Source of the DNA: Methanogenium sp. S4BF
GTDB taxonomy: Archaea > Halobacteriota > Methanomicrobia > Methanomicrobiales > Methanomicrobiaceae
DNA length: 64,000 nt
Direction: 5' to 3'
Assembly: GCF_029633965.1 (NCBI RefSeq)
Contig: NZ_CP091277.1
Span: 1 to 64,000, forward strand
The notes under the pieces were generated by a model. That model was not told where the DNA came from. It worked only from the letters and a program-made list of their open reading frames with translations, and did not search any database. This document shows, piece by piece, positions 35,188 through 44,078 of this stretch. The translations under genes and the position numbers were made by a program. How positions within the stretch are numbered: position 1 is the stretch's first letter; the number at the start of each line of letters is the position of its first letter.

Positions 35188-36186
35188 CTATATTGTTGGA
35201 TTCCACTTTTCATTGTAATACATAAAGACCTGTGGTCCTTTCGTTGGGAATACAGACGCGACACCGGTTTCCGGATTGATCAGAACCTTAATCTCATCAA
35301 TCCCATATAGGTGAGCATCTGGGGGAGAGTACGTTGGCTTTTTGCTTTGTGTCGCCCACCCACTCTGTGTTGCTTCGAACGCTTCATCAGCCCATTGGAT
35401 TAGTTTTTCTTTCATTTCTTCTCGTGTCAGAGTTGATGTGCCGGGATATTGAATGGGTGACCCTTTATCCGTATACCAAACAACTTGATCTGACGTTGGG
35501 AAAAGAGTTGTAGCGTCTTTCAAAACATCTTCCGTCCCATCAACGTGACGGCCAACGGCATGGTCCAAACTTTCCTCAATAAACGGTATTGCACCATCCC
35601 CCACTTTCGTGACATGAACGACCTCCGTGAGATCGACGCCCCGGCGCATCAGCATAACGAGGTCGTCCACAACAAGATCATCATACTCGGTTTTCAGGCG
35701 TGTCCCGACCTTCACTCCGTCGTCTCCGACGGGGAAGAAATCGTCAATGATCCGCAGCTGTTTGTCTGCAGAAAAAAGGCCGATGATCCCCTGCTCTGCA
35801 AGATGTCTTCCAAGAGGTTTGATGGCTTCGGGATATTTCCAGGTATATGTTGCAACATCGGCGCCCACTTTCTCTGCATCCCCGACTAGCGGGATGAGTC
35901 CGATTCCGGTGAGGGCTGCTCCATAGGTGTCATACTCGGAGACTGCGTAGATGAAATCACGGACATCCCCATATACCGCAATGCCGGAGGCAATCCAGCC
36001 CGTAACATAGGGAGGAGTGTAGGAATACGTATCTCCTCCGATCAGATCATAGCATATCTCGCCCCTCAGACCGGTTTCACCGAAGATTGTTCCCAGGCGC
36101 AGGGCGACCTGGTCCCGAATCGCATCGTTAATTGCTGTATTGTATGAAGGGATGAGGGGTTCGTCATCGTCTCCATCGATGTCAGT
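35188..36186 (-). pseudogene. Orphan polymorphic-toxin C-terminal cassette
   Basis: An open frame of about 333 codons has no ATG, GTG or TTG before the GTG at 35868. It begins at the remnant of a Ca-binding repeat (TDIDGDDDEPLIPSY), continues with IFGETGLRGEI ... GWIASGIAVYGDVRDFIYAV ... LIPLVGDAEK, the same pre-toxin region as the full toxin at 36676, and then a different C-terminal domain. That domain has HAVGRHV, TTLFP and ETGVASVFPTKGPQVF, a pattern seen in BECR/EndoU-like RNase toxins (inference). It is a promoterless spare tip, as known for orphan CDI/polymorphic toxin modules. Confidence 0.78.
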
Positions 36187-36252
36187 GGGCCAAATATTTT
36201 GTTTACAATTCCGACAGCAAACAGCAATATTTCAAATGCAGCAAATCATCCA

Positions 36253-36669
36253 TTAAATAACCATGACAATCGAACCTCCTGATTGGATTGTCCTTTCGCA
36301 CAGATCAATCAATTGATGAAGATGTGATTTAGCTCCTTCCCAGCGATGTCTTGGAGTTGTTCCACACCTGTTCATTTCTCGCCTCCGTCTTTGCTCATCT
36401 GTCTCCGTCAGGAGGATAATTCCCTTCCTGTCAAGTTCCTCAAGTTGTTTCAGCATCTTACGATAAAATGGAAGAAGTTTCTGAACGTCTTCCAGTTGAA
36501 TCACTTTTTCTTCATCCAATCCAGAGTATTCCACAATACTTTCATATTCATCCATACCGAGTCCCAATGTTTCTCCTACTCGAATAATGTCACTAAATGA
36601 ACCGTAACTCATCATAGTCACGTACTCCCGCGTACCGTCCGACTTCTGGATTTCAAAGTCCATTCCCAT
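36253..36669 (-). CDS. Presumed immunity protein of the adjacent toxin
   Basis: The product is 138 residues, mostly helical and charged. It starts MGMDFEIQKSDGTREYVTMM and contains LPFYRKMLKQLEELDRKGI and RHRWEGAKSHLHQLIDL. It is cytoplasmic, with no cysteine cluster or membrane helix. The start lies 6 bp after the toxin stop, with GGAGT about 10 nt upstream. It has no similarity to the WDK/DISG or SUKH families, which fits a toxin-specific antitoxin. The role rests on position only. Confidence 0.65.
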   Translation of the reverse strand: MGMDFEIQKSDGTREYVTMMSYGSFSDIIRVGETLGLGMDEYESIVEYSGLDEEKVIQLEDVQKLLPFYRKMLKQLEELDRKGIILLTETDEQRRRREMNRCGTTPRHRWEGAKSHLHQLIDLCERTIQSGGSIVMVI

Positions 36670-36675
36670 GGTAAC

Positions 36676-38274
36676 TTATACTCCGATTGTTTTGTAGAGT
36701 TCATGTAGTTCACGGTTTGTATAATCGAGAACATGATCAAATCCATTTCCGTCTTTCGGACCGATAGCAACCGTTTCTAACTCGGCCATTCTGAACTGTG
36801 CGGTTGAAAGGAGATCCGGTATGCTCGTTGAAATAAATCGTTCCTGGTCATTGATAACAGCCATGTCTCGGCTGAGTTGATCCTTTGCGTGTTTAGCTGC
36901 ATTTCGTCCCATTTTTGTCTGTACGATTGCTTTGACAGCGTTATCTCTTACAATAACAGTATCGATTTCACCGAGTACCATATTGTTTACATTTCTTAAT
37001 TCTACATTGGAGTAGAACGTATACATTGAATTCGGATACAGATCATTCAATATGGTCTTCTCTGCAATGATCTCCGCGATATCCCCTTCGCTTTTAACCA
37101 ATTGTGAGGAACCTTGAACAATCCCTAACGCTTCAGCGTGCCTTGCCAGATGGATTCCGTCGATTTTACCGACCTCAAGTATCCGCGTCATCGGAACATC
37201 TATATTCCGTAACGCTGTCGCGCCTCCGTCAAAACAGTGATCCAGTACATATAATTGGAGGGATTCACTTGGAATACTCTGAATTATATTTTGTTTTGTT
37301 AAATATCGTCCCAGATTGGCAGCTCTATCCGAATATCTGGTCACAACTTTTTTTAGGGCATTTACTGACCGTTCGCTATCCCCAATAAATGGAACAATAC
37401 CAAGGGTGTTTAAGCCAGCCCCTACGCTGTCGCCCTGATAAAGTGCCTCAACAGTATCTCGAATATCGCCAACAACATAGTATCCTGATGCCATCCAGCC
37501 TATAAAATACGCTGGTGATGATGCAACCTCATCGCCGACCAGCCAGTTCATCGATCCACCTTTGATCCCCGTCTCTCCAAATATGGCTCCGGTCGTTGCA
37601 TCCCGTTTTTCGATTAACCAATTGACAGGAACTGTTATGTAGGCCGGGGTCAACGGAGCATCATCATTACCATCGGAAATGAAATCACCGTCGGTGTCTG
37701 GATTAAATGGGTCTGTTTCTAGATAATCCTCATCCCAGTCGTCCAGTCCGTCGCCGTCAGTATCGATGAGTGTAGGGTCGGTGGTGTGATGGTTGCCGAA
37801 TCCATCTCTAAAGCCGTTCTCTTCGTAATCATCCAGAAGGCCGTCTCCTTCCTCGTCATCGTTGTTCAGCGTCGCGGTGACGGAGACGGTCTGGTTTTTT
37901 TCCACCGTCACGTTATCAATATATGGTGCGTAGCCGTCTTTTGTAACGGTAATCTGATGTTCGCCTATAGGAACGGTTGGTAGTACAAGTCCTCCGGTGG
38001 ATGAAGTCATGCCCCGATAATCATTATCGACATACACTCTGGCCTCTGTCGGCGGGGACATCACCTGAACGGTGCCGGATTCATCGGTCAGGTTGAAGTG
38101 GACATAGGTGGTCTGATTACTGACAACATCTACGGTATTTTCTGCATAATTGTACCCATCCTTAATGATACCTACAGAATGGGGTCCTGCCAGAAGATCA
38201 TAGACATGGTCATTCGTTCCGTCGCAGTAGATGTCGTCAACATAGATATCGGCAGGATATGGATTGGAAGACAC
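36676..38274 (-). CDS. PEGA/TSP3 polymorphic toxin with nuclease-like tip, 5' end lost
   Basis: The frame gives 532 residues from a GTG at 38274; coding continues to a stop at 38368 without a better start. Order: PEGA-type repeat 1 (~1-62) and repeat 2 (~67-136, VMSPPTEARVYVDNDYRGMT), Ca-binding thrombospondin type-3-like repeats (~140-205, DTDGDGLDDWDED), pre-toxin region (~228-325, IFGETGIKGG ... GDIRDTVEALY ... IVPFIGDSE), and toxin tip (~330-532). In the tip, GEIDTVIV and KAIVQTKMG give E436, D438, Q452 and K454, a PD-(D/E)xK-like site in QxK form. An IS begins 19 bp upstream of that stop, so the signal-peptide part is missing. Confidence 0.75.
   Translation of the reverse strand: MSSNPYPADIYVDDIYCDGTNDHVYDLLAGPHSVGIIKDGYNYAENTVDVVSNQTTYVHFNLTDESGTVQVMSPPTEARVYVDNDYRGMTSSTGGLVLPTVPIGEHQITVTKDGYAPYIDNVTVEKNQTVSVTATLNNDDEEGDGLLDDYEENGFRDGFGNHHTTDPTLIDTDGDGLDDWDEDYLETDPFNPDTDGDFISDGNDDAPLTPAYITVPVNWLIEKRDATTGAIFGETGIKGGSMNWLVGDEVASSPAYFIGWMASGYYVVGDIRDTVEALYQGDSVGAGLNTLGIVPFIGDSERSVNALKKVVTRYSDRAANLGRYLTKQNIIQSIPSESLQLYVLDHCFDGGATALRNIDVPMTRILEVGKIDGIHLARHAEALGIVQGSSQLVKSEGDIAEIIAEKTILNDLYPNSMYTFYSNVELRNVNNMVLGEIDTVIVRDNAVKAIVQTKMGRNAAKHAKDQLSRDMAVINDQERFISTSIPDLLSTAQFRMAELETVAIGPKDGNGFDHVLDYTNRELHELYKTIGV
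37982..38083 (-). repeat. PEGA-encoding 102-bp repeat, copy in toxin
   Basis: It is about 95% identical (5 differences by eye) to 41882-41983, at an exact 3,900-bp offset. It encodes ESGTVQVMSPPTEARVYVDN and the following YRGMTSSTGG part of PEGA repeat 2. Confidence 0.85.
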
Positions 38275-38386
38275 ATAGAGGGTACCTGTGGGTGCGGACT
38301 CCTGGTTGATGAGCGGTCCAGTATTTTGGTGTGTTCCGATTCGGCCAACATCACAGATATTGCGACGTCAATATAGCAGAATTAAC

Positions 38387-39366
38387 GGCTCTGTAGAAAA
38401 CCTTCCAATTATTTCAAAGAGTTATATTATGGAGGACCATTCTGATCTTGATTTCTTTCATCTGGTTGTAATATTTTCTCGATCGAACAGTGTCCCCGTA
38501 TCTTCTCTTAAGAATTGAAAAGACCGTTTCCACCATATTTCTCTGTCCGTACTTCTCCTGATTAAATTGCTCAAACATCTCCATCCGATATTTTCCGGAG
38601 TAAATATTTCCATTCCATTTTCGAACAGAAATTACTGATTCGGTGCCCTTAGTGTCTCTAATGTTTTTGTGAATATCCTCTGAATCGTATCCTTTAACCA
38701 TTGTAAAGCACTCTGATCTGGTGATCCTCATGACCTGATTTATCTGGGATTTTGCATGCTGTGAGTCATGGACCGGTACTTTTGAAAACTTCCAGCCCAG
38801 AATTGTCATTTTGTCCGAATCCACAGCAATTGAAGCTTGGATGAAACTTTTCCGTGTCTTATTGATCCTTTTCGAATAGTAGTGACTTGCATATGAGCTG
38901 GGTAAATCCCGTAGAATCAATCGATGTAATTTTTATCATCTCTCCTTTTTGATGCACTATTCGAATCACACATTTCAGAATGATTTTGAGTGAAAGGGAG
39001 GGTATTCTCGTCATAAATTTTTGGAGTGTAGTAAAATGAGGGACATTTTTCAATTCAAGCTCCTCTTGTATTGGAGTTAATATCTCCATTAATTCTGTAA
39101 AATCGCGATAATCCATACCAATTTCTTCCTTCAAAATAATCAGGGTCAGAAGCTGGTGTTGGGTATATTTCTTCTTCGAATATTTGGAAGAGTGGAGAGG
39201 TATATGAGAATTTTGGATTACACTGAGAGAGGTTTTCACAAGATTGATGTACCTGTTCTCAGACATTATTTACGGAACTCCGGAGTGTATTTGTGGTTAA
39301 ATAACACTGGAGTTCCCGTACGATCGATCTTTCGGTTGCGTTTTTCTTAGAGGATTTCTACAAGGC
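38387..39366. mobile_element. IS element with DDE transposase
   Basis: About 980 bp with imperfect inverted ends: GGCTCTGTAGAAAACC at 38387 on the left, and the reverse complement of the right end reading GGCCTTGTAGAAATCC. No clear target duplication is visible. A further end-like copy in left-end orientation lies at 39402, 35 bp beyond the right end. Insertion separates the toxin gene from its original 5' sequence. Confidence 0.75.
38414..39266 (-). pseudogene. Frameshifted IS4/IS5-type DDE transposase
   Basis: Two overlapping frames together give about 284 residues. The upstream frame (39266-38859) ends after ITSIDSTGF, which holds the first catalytic Asp. The downstream frame picks up at SSYASHYYSKRINKTRKSFI and contains KGYDSEDIHK (second Asp) and NMVETVFSILKRRYG (catalytic Glu with the Y/R-K helix). 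The shift occurs near 38900 at TTTACCCAGCTCATATG, which is not a typical A-run slippery site. It is therefore more likely an inactivating mutation than programmed frameshifting. Confidence 0.78.
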
Positions 39367-40156
39367 CCAATTTTGCTTAAACCAAAAAATAGCCAATATT
39401 TGGCCTTGTAGAAGTTTCCTCAGAAAAGAGAAATGAGATATTTCTGACCTATAATGAGCGTTAATTTTCCGAATGTGTGATATCATTATTCTATTTACTA
39501 TTTGCCTTCATCTTCCGTTTCTCAGTCAGGGAATGAAGGTCATTTTCCAGTAATGTTAGGTACTGGATATGCTGTTTCCTCACTCATGTAGTTGTAGGGT
39601 ATGGTTCGCATAACTTTGGGGTAAATCCCGACATCAGATCTAACAACGCATTAATAACCCAAAATGTATCTGTGTCCAGAAAAATTGCATCCACACAGCG
39701 GCCCGGAGTGGCCCGTTCTTACCCGGACCCTACCAATCCATCCTCCCAAAATAGAGTGGCAATGGTGCACCGTTATTAGTGTGGAATTCTTGCTCAATAT
39801 TGGAAATAATGCACAAAATGGCCGTATTTTTGACGCGCCATCATGTGTTGGGAAAGGAGGTCAATATGGGCCACGTTTTTGCAAAAACAGGGGTTGTATA
39901 TCCATGTTGTTGGTAATCATTGGGTCACGTATACGAGCCAGGGTCTACTTGTCCGTTCATGTCTAAATTTGGCCTGGATGGCATCATTCGTATTAGGACG
40001 AGATATGGGGCATGCTGTGGGATTGGTGGTTTGCACTGGTGCAGAGAGGCTATCCTCTTTTTGTCAATAATCTGAACCAATAATCTGCACCCAAAAAATT
40101 GGATTTTTGTCCTGATGGAACCGTTGTGTCTGAAGGGATGCAACTATTATTTCAGC
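39367..40156. other. Non-coding scar region
   Basis: There is no convincing gene. It contains an extra IS-end-like sequence (39402-39420), the right copy of the 82-bp repeat (39687-39768), and GGAGG spaced before an ATG at 39866 that opens only a ~16-codon frame. Confidence 0.4.
39687..39768 (+). repeat. 82-bp direct repeat, right copy
   Basis: It aligns gap-free with 29155-29236, both starting GCATCCACACAG and ending GTGGCAATGGTGC. Weaker similarity continues for ~40 bases downstream in both places. Confidence 0.75.
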
Positions 40157-40363
40157 TTAAAGTTCTGACTCATCAATACCGGCTATTTTCATCAGATGTT
40201 TCTGCAACCCGATCTTTAATGGAGTATTTCCGTGAACAGGAACTGTAATCCGGGCTGTATCTCCGGACTTGGCATAGATGTGATGGCTGCCGGTTATTCG
40301 TTTCAGCTCCCATCCATCTGATTCGAGTATTTTGCAGAATTTCTTGCCGCTGACTGGTTTCAC
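40157..40363 (-). CDS. hicA: HicA-type mRNA interferase toxin
   Basis: The product is 68 residues with the HicA double-stranded RNA-binding fold. It shows [19 protein letters not shown], the catalytic-His segment [10 protein letters not shown], and [20 protein letters not shown]. HicA cleaves mRNA when its antitoxin is lost. Start is a GTG overlapping the hicB stop codon (GTGA), so the two are translationally coupled, with the antitoxin first. It lies at the edge of the toxin island, as is common for such modules. Confidence 0.9.
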   Translation of the reverse strand: MKPVSGKKFCKILESDGWELKRITGSHHIYAKSGDTARITVPVHGNTPLKIGLQKHLMKIAGIDESEL

Positions 40364-40563
40364 ACAGCAATCTCCATGACCCTGCTCTTTCCGGAGAGAT
40401 CGATGTCATGTACATCTACTGAGAGGCATCCTTCAACTGCATCGTATATATTGGCCAGTAATTCATCAAAGGTATCTCCCTGGGTCACACAGCCGGGAAT
40501 TGAAGGAACTTCTGCCCAGAAACCACCCTCTTCTGCTTCATGGATGATCACTTTTAGTTTCAT
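40360..40563 (-). CDS. hicB: HicB-type antitoxin
   Basis: The product is 67 residues. It matches the short HicB partial RNase-H fold: [40 protein letters not shown]. The separate DNA-binding domain seen in longer HicB proteins is absent, so autoregulation may need another protein. It precedes and overlaps hicA by 4 bp. Confidence 0.9.
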   Translation of the reverse strand: MKLKVIIHEAEEGGFWAEVPSIPGCVTQGDTFDELLANIYDAVEGCLSVDVHDIDLSGKSRVMEIAV

Positions 40564-41159
40564 GATATACTCATATTGGTGGGGTTAATATAATAGTGTC
40601 CTTGTGCAGCTATTCACCCGGAAAACACTCAATTGAGAATGGATTTCTATCGGTCAATTTATTGTTGCGACCGATGGCTGCATCCTTTCAGCGGGTGAAG
40701 GGTGCATGGACGGAAGGGATTGACCCTTCAGATACTCGGGGCGGCACGCACTGCCTGCTCATGCAGCAATGAGCGGGAATAATCAGGGGAGAGTCGAAAC
40801 TGGGTGGATACTCGTTCCGGTACACATACAGCCCCTCAAAAAAGGTGATAAACAAAGGAATTTCCTCCCCGTTTCTCTCAGTTTTCGTTCGGTTCAGGAA
40901 AGCTCAGCCCTCATCAGCGCCAACCACCGCGTCTCGCGGGAATCGCTGTCGGGTCAAGGAGAATAAATTGCAATGGTCCTCCCTGACCTTACGAAAGCGG
41001 ATCAGTCTGTTTTGCAATCCTGGGGAATGCAGCAGAGCCGAAACCCAAGCCTTTCGCTCCCCTCCGGAAACGGGCATATTGCGACCTGTACAGTGATATC
41101 CGTCTGATTCGCCCCTGAAAGAAAAAGAGAAATAAAATAATGTGGGAATTTTGGGTGGT
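40564..41159. other. 600-bp region without a recognised gene
   Basis: Frames in this stretch have no family motifs and no supporting ribosome sites. It may hold decayed genes between hicBA and the small lysine-rich gene; nothing specific is recognisable. Confidence 0.35.
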
Positions 41160-41297
41160 TCACTTAATCTTTTTGTTGAGTTTCTTGAGCTTCTTCTTGG
41201 CCGCCTCGCTCCCCGCACCCGCCTGTTTCGAGAGTTCTTCTGCCTTGGCCATCTTCGCTTTGTTCTGCTTCTCCAGTTGTTTCTTACTCATTGCCAT
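41160..41297 (-). CDS. Small lysine-rich protein
   Basis: The product is 45 residues. It starts MAMSKKQLEKQNKAKMAKAE and ends LKKLNKKIK; it is highly basic and helical, with no Cys. AGGTAA lies about 5 nt upstream of the ATG. Strong Lys/Ala/Glu composition and a good ribosome site argue for a real gene. I do not recognise a family; nucleic-acid binding would fit the charge but is only inference. Confidence 0.6.
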   Translation of the reverse strand: MAMSKKQLEKQNKAKMAKAEELSKQAGAGSEAAKKKLKKLNKKIK

Positions 41298-42042
41298 ACA
41301 GTTACCTCGCAAGGCCTTTGCCTGGTTATATTTATTTTTTTCTTCTTATTAACCAATATCGTTGTACCCCCTTTGAAAAGCTTGGAATAAACGAATAGCT
41401 GACCTGTTCAACTGCTATTTTCAATATTTAAGCGCCATTAATGGCATATTTAAAATCAGTATGGCAAATGGACCGAACGCATATTCCATCACCATTTTAT
41501 CTGATATCCGGTCGCCCTGCTCATGGAGACCATAAAATGCAGAACCGTTCTCCCGGAGATCGGCCCGCCGTGTACGTGAATCTCCGCGGAGATGGTCTGC
41601 GGGATGAGATAGAGCGTGACCGGTCCGGCCCGGATATCTGTCCGTGGAGCCTCCGTGATGTTTATCTTGTCAGCCGCCGACTGTTCATTGGCAGTTCCTG
41701 ACATTTCACTGTTGGCGCAGGGTCTTGTGGTGGGGCTGCCCTTTCTTTTTCCAGCGTCTACGGGCTGCATGTCCGCACCTCCCCGTTCGGTATCATCTGC
41801 CGGGTTGTTTCTTCTGCGGTTTCGTTCTCCCCGACGAGCAATGCGTGCCGTTCCGGGGTGTGTTGGCTGGGAACGTCTGGCAGTATAAGTTCTCCGGTGG
41901 ATGAAGTCATGCCCCGATAATCATTATCGACATACACTCTGGCCTCCGTCGGCGAGGGCATCACCTGAACGGTGCCGGATTCACCCCCCATGCCTGTGAG
42001 TCGATGAAGAAAGGGGGGCCACCGCATCGTGGGGAAGCACTA
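41298..42042. other. Region with PEGA fragment and decayed frames
   Basis: No intact gene is supported. Around 41882-41983 the minus strand encodes a PEGA fragment copied from the toxin gene. It continues into an unrelated tail (ETAEETTRQMIPNGE) and stops at 41758. Another minus frame (41489-41770) carries ITEAPRTDIRAGPVTLYLIP, but I cannot assign it. Confidence 0.45.
41882..41983 (-). repeat. PEGA-encoding 102-bp repeat, remote copy
   Basis: This is the second copy of the 37982-38083 sequence, reading ESGTVQVMPSPTEARVYVDN. It is not part of an intact PEGA protein here. Homology ends abruptly after LPDVP. Confidence 0.85.
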
Positions 42043-42585
42043 TTACAAAAACAAAATCTTCAGCCCAATCGCCACCAGAATCACGCCCCCTGCAATCTCG
42101 GCATACTCCCCGATCAGGTGGCCGATCCTTCTCCCCGCAAAGACGCCTGCAAACGAGAGGATAGCGGTCACCGCGCCGATGATAATCGCAGGAACGAGCA
42201 CGGTCTCCCCCAGAAGGGCGATCCCCATCCCGGCAAAGAGTGCGTCAATCGATGTTGCAATGCCCATAATCATAAGGGCCGGGACGGTCTCAATCGGGCT
42301 TTCCCCTGTCCCTTCCTGCCGGCTCTCATAGATCATCTTGATGCCGATGCCGGCGAGAATCAGGAATGCGATAAGGGGGCCGTAGCCGGCGAGAAACGCG
42401 GAGACGGCACTGCCGGCATACCATCCGAGAATGGCCATGCCTCCCTGAAATCCGCCGAAGACCGCTGCCGCCAGCATTCCCGTCTTGGCAAGCGACCGTC
42501 TGGTGGTGATGCCTGCTGAAACAGAGACCGCGAATGCGTCCATCGCAAGGCCGATGGCGATAATGAAAAGTTCAGGTGCCTGCAA
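42043..42585 (-). CDS. mntP: Manganese efflux pump MntP-like
   Basis: The product is 180 residues with six hydrophobic helices. Signature motifs are IIAIGLAMDAFAVSVSAGIT at the N-terminus and IMGIATSIDALFAGMGIAL in the second half. The paired Asp residues of the MDAFA and SIDAL motifs match MntP, which exports Mn(II). The start is a TTG at 42585 with AGGAG about 10 nt upstream; no ATG sits at the right place. No riboswitch-like structure is seen in its short upstream region. Confidence 0.9.
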   Translation of the reverse strand: MQAPELFIIAIGLAMDAFAVSVSAGITTRRSLAKTGMLAAAVFGGFQGGMAILGWYAGSAVSAFLAGYGPLIAFLILAGIGIKMIYESRQEGTGESPIETVPALMIMGIATSIDALFAGMGIALLGETVLVPAIIIGAVTAILSFAGVFAGRRIGHLIGEYAEIAGGVILVAIGLKILFL

Positions 42586-42726
42586 ACCTATGCCTCTCCT
42601 GATGAATGAAGTGTCTGTCCCATGTGTCTGCTCAGTACTGTGACATCACGGTATATTGGGTTGTTTATTCTGCCCCTCTCATCAGGCCGTCGAAAAGAAT
42701 GTGGCCGGTGTTCCGGCCGGAAAAAA

Positions 42727-44019
42727 TTATTTCTTTTCCCATTTCAGGAGTTCTGTCACTGCCGCAAGGGTGGCGCCCCGGCGAATTTCCTCTCTGATGC
42801 GCCGTTCGGTCTTGTTGACCTCAAGCGCCCGGCGTGCCACCTCATAGGCACGCTCACGCGGCACGACCACAACGCCTGATTCATCCCCCACAATCCAGTC
42901 GCCGGGCCGGACCGTCTGCCCGCAGCAGGTGATACCGGCACCAATCTCGCCGAACCCTTTCGGCTCCCCTGCGTTCGGCACCACGCCGGTTGCAAAGACG
43001 GGAAAGCCGTATTCCCGGATATCGTCCACATCGCGCACCGGGCCGTCGATGACAATGCCCGCCACCTTCCGGTTCATCGCTGAGAGGGTGGCAAGTTCGC
43101 CCCAGGGGGATACCGAGGAGTCGCCGGAGTTGTTGATGACGATGACATCGCCTGGCTGCGCCACGTCAATCGCCTCCACCGGTTTTGCCCAGTCACCGCC
43201 GAAGGTCTGCACGGTCACCGCAGGACCCGCCATCCGCACCCTTCCGCAGATGGAGACGATACGCTGCATCGCTCCCGTGCGGTGCATCGCATCGGTCACA
43301 TTGGGCGCCGAGACCTGTGCAAAGAGTGCACGGATTTCCTCCCCGGTGGACTTTTTCTCCGGCGGCACAATCGACGGGTCATCGATTGCGGCTCGTATCT
43401 GTGCCGCAGAGCCGGTCACGTCATTGGACCGGACGATATTTCCGCCGACAATGACAATCGCAGCACCTGCCGCCACCGCCTGTGCCGCCGTTGCGGCATC
43501 AAGCCCCCCTGCCACCGCCACCGGTATGGTCACCTCGCCGATGATGGCAGAGAGCGTATCAAGAGAGCTTTTGCCGATCATCTGCTGGTCGATACCCACG
43601 TGGGCGTTGATGATGTCAATCCCCAGTGCCTCAAGTTCACGGGCCCGTTCTGCCGGGTTTCCGGTATTGATGAGGTCTGCCATCAGGCGCACCCCGTAGA
43701 GGCGTGCCGCCCGCACCGCATCCTGAATGACAGCGTCATCTGCATCTGCGAGCACACAGATGATGCTTGCACCGGCCTTTGCCGCCATCTCGACCTCGAT
43801 GGTGCCGGTGTCTGCAATCTTCATGTCGGCAATAATTTCATTGTCCGGGAACGCCTCTCTGAGGCGGCGGACTGCGTCCATACCGGCACTTTTAATGAGC
43901 GGGGTGCCCGCCTCAATCCAGTCGGCACCGCCTGCAACCGCCTCCAGTGCGATTGGCACTGCACGGCCGGCCTCCTGGATATCCAGGGCGACCTGCAGAT
44001 GGGGAGAATTCATATCCAT
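42727..44019 (-). CDS. Bifunctional hexulose-6-phosphate synthase / RraA-domain protein
   Basis: The product is about 430 residues. The N-terminal ~215 residues are an HPS/OMP-decarboxylase barrel: [36 protein letters not shown] (the DxKxxD site), [16 protein letters not shown]. The C-terminal half is an RraA/HMG-aldolase-like domain: [46 protein letters not shown]. In archaea HPS activity supports ribulose-5-phosphate and pentose synthesis. The RraA half may be an aldolase or regulatory domain. The start is uncertain between ATG 44019 and 44013. Confidence 0.88.
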   Translation of the reverse strand: MDMNSPHLQVALDIQEAGRAVPIALEAVAGGADWIEAGTPLIKSAGMDAVRRLREAFPDNEIIADMKIADTGTIEVEMAAKAGASIICVLADADDAVIQDAVRAARLYGVRLMADLINTGNPAERARELEALGIDIINAHVGIDQQMIGKSSLDTLSAIIGEVTIPVAVAGGLDAATAAQAVAAGAAIVIVGGNIVRSNDVTGSAAQIRAAIDDPSIVPPEKKSTGEEIRALFAQVSAPNVTDAMHRTGAMQRIVSICGRVRMAGPAVTVQTFGGDWAKPVEAIDVAQPGDVIVINNSGDSSVSPWGELATLSAMNRKVAGIVIDGPVRDVDDIREYGFPVFATGVVPNAGEPKGFGEIGAGITCCGQTVRPGDWIVGDESGVVVVPRERAYEVARRALEVNKTERRIREEIRRGATLAAVTELLKWEKK

Positions 44020-44078
44020 TCTCTTGGAATGCAAAAAAATTAAAGATTTGGTATTCTTTAGCGGGCAGGGATGTGTAC

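Noticed and set aside
38880-38925. Programmed ribosomal frameshift in the transposase
   Set aside because: The junction lacks a slippery heptamer and stimulatory stem; an inactivating mutation is simpler.
29155-39768. Integrase-type integrated element bounded by att sites
   Set aside because: No tyrosine or serine integrase is in the interval and neither repeat copy lies in a tRNA. The repeats are reported, but not called att sites.
39866-39914. Short peptide gene with GGAGG site
   Set aside because: Only about 16 codons, Cys/Val ending, in a decayed region; no support beyond the ribosome-site match.
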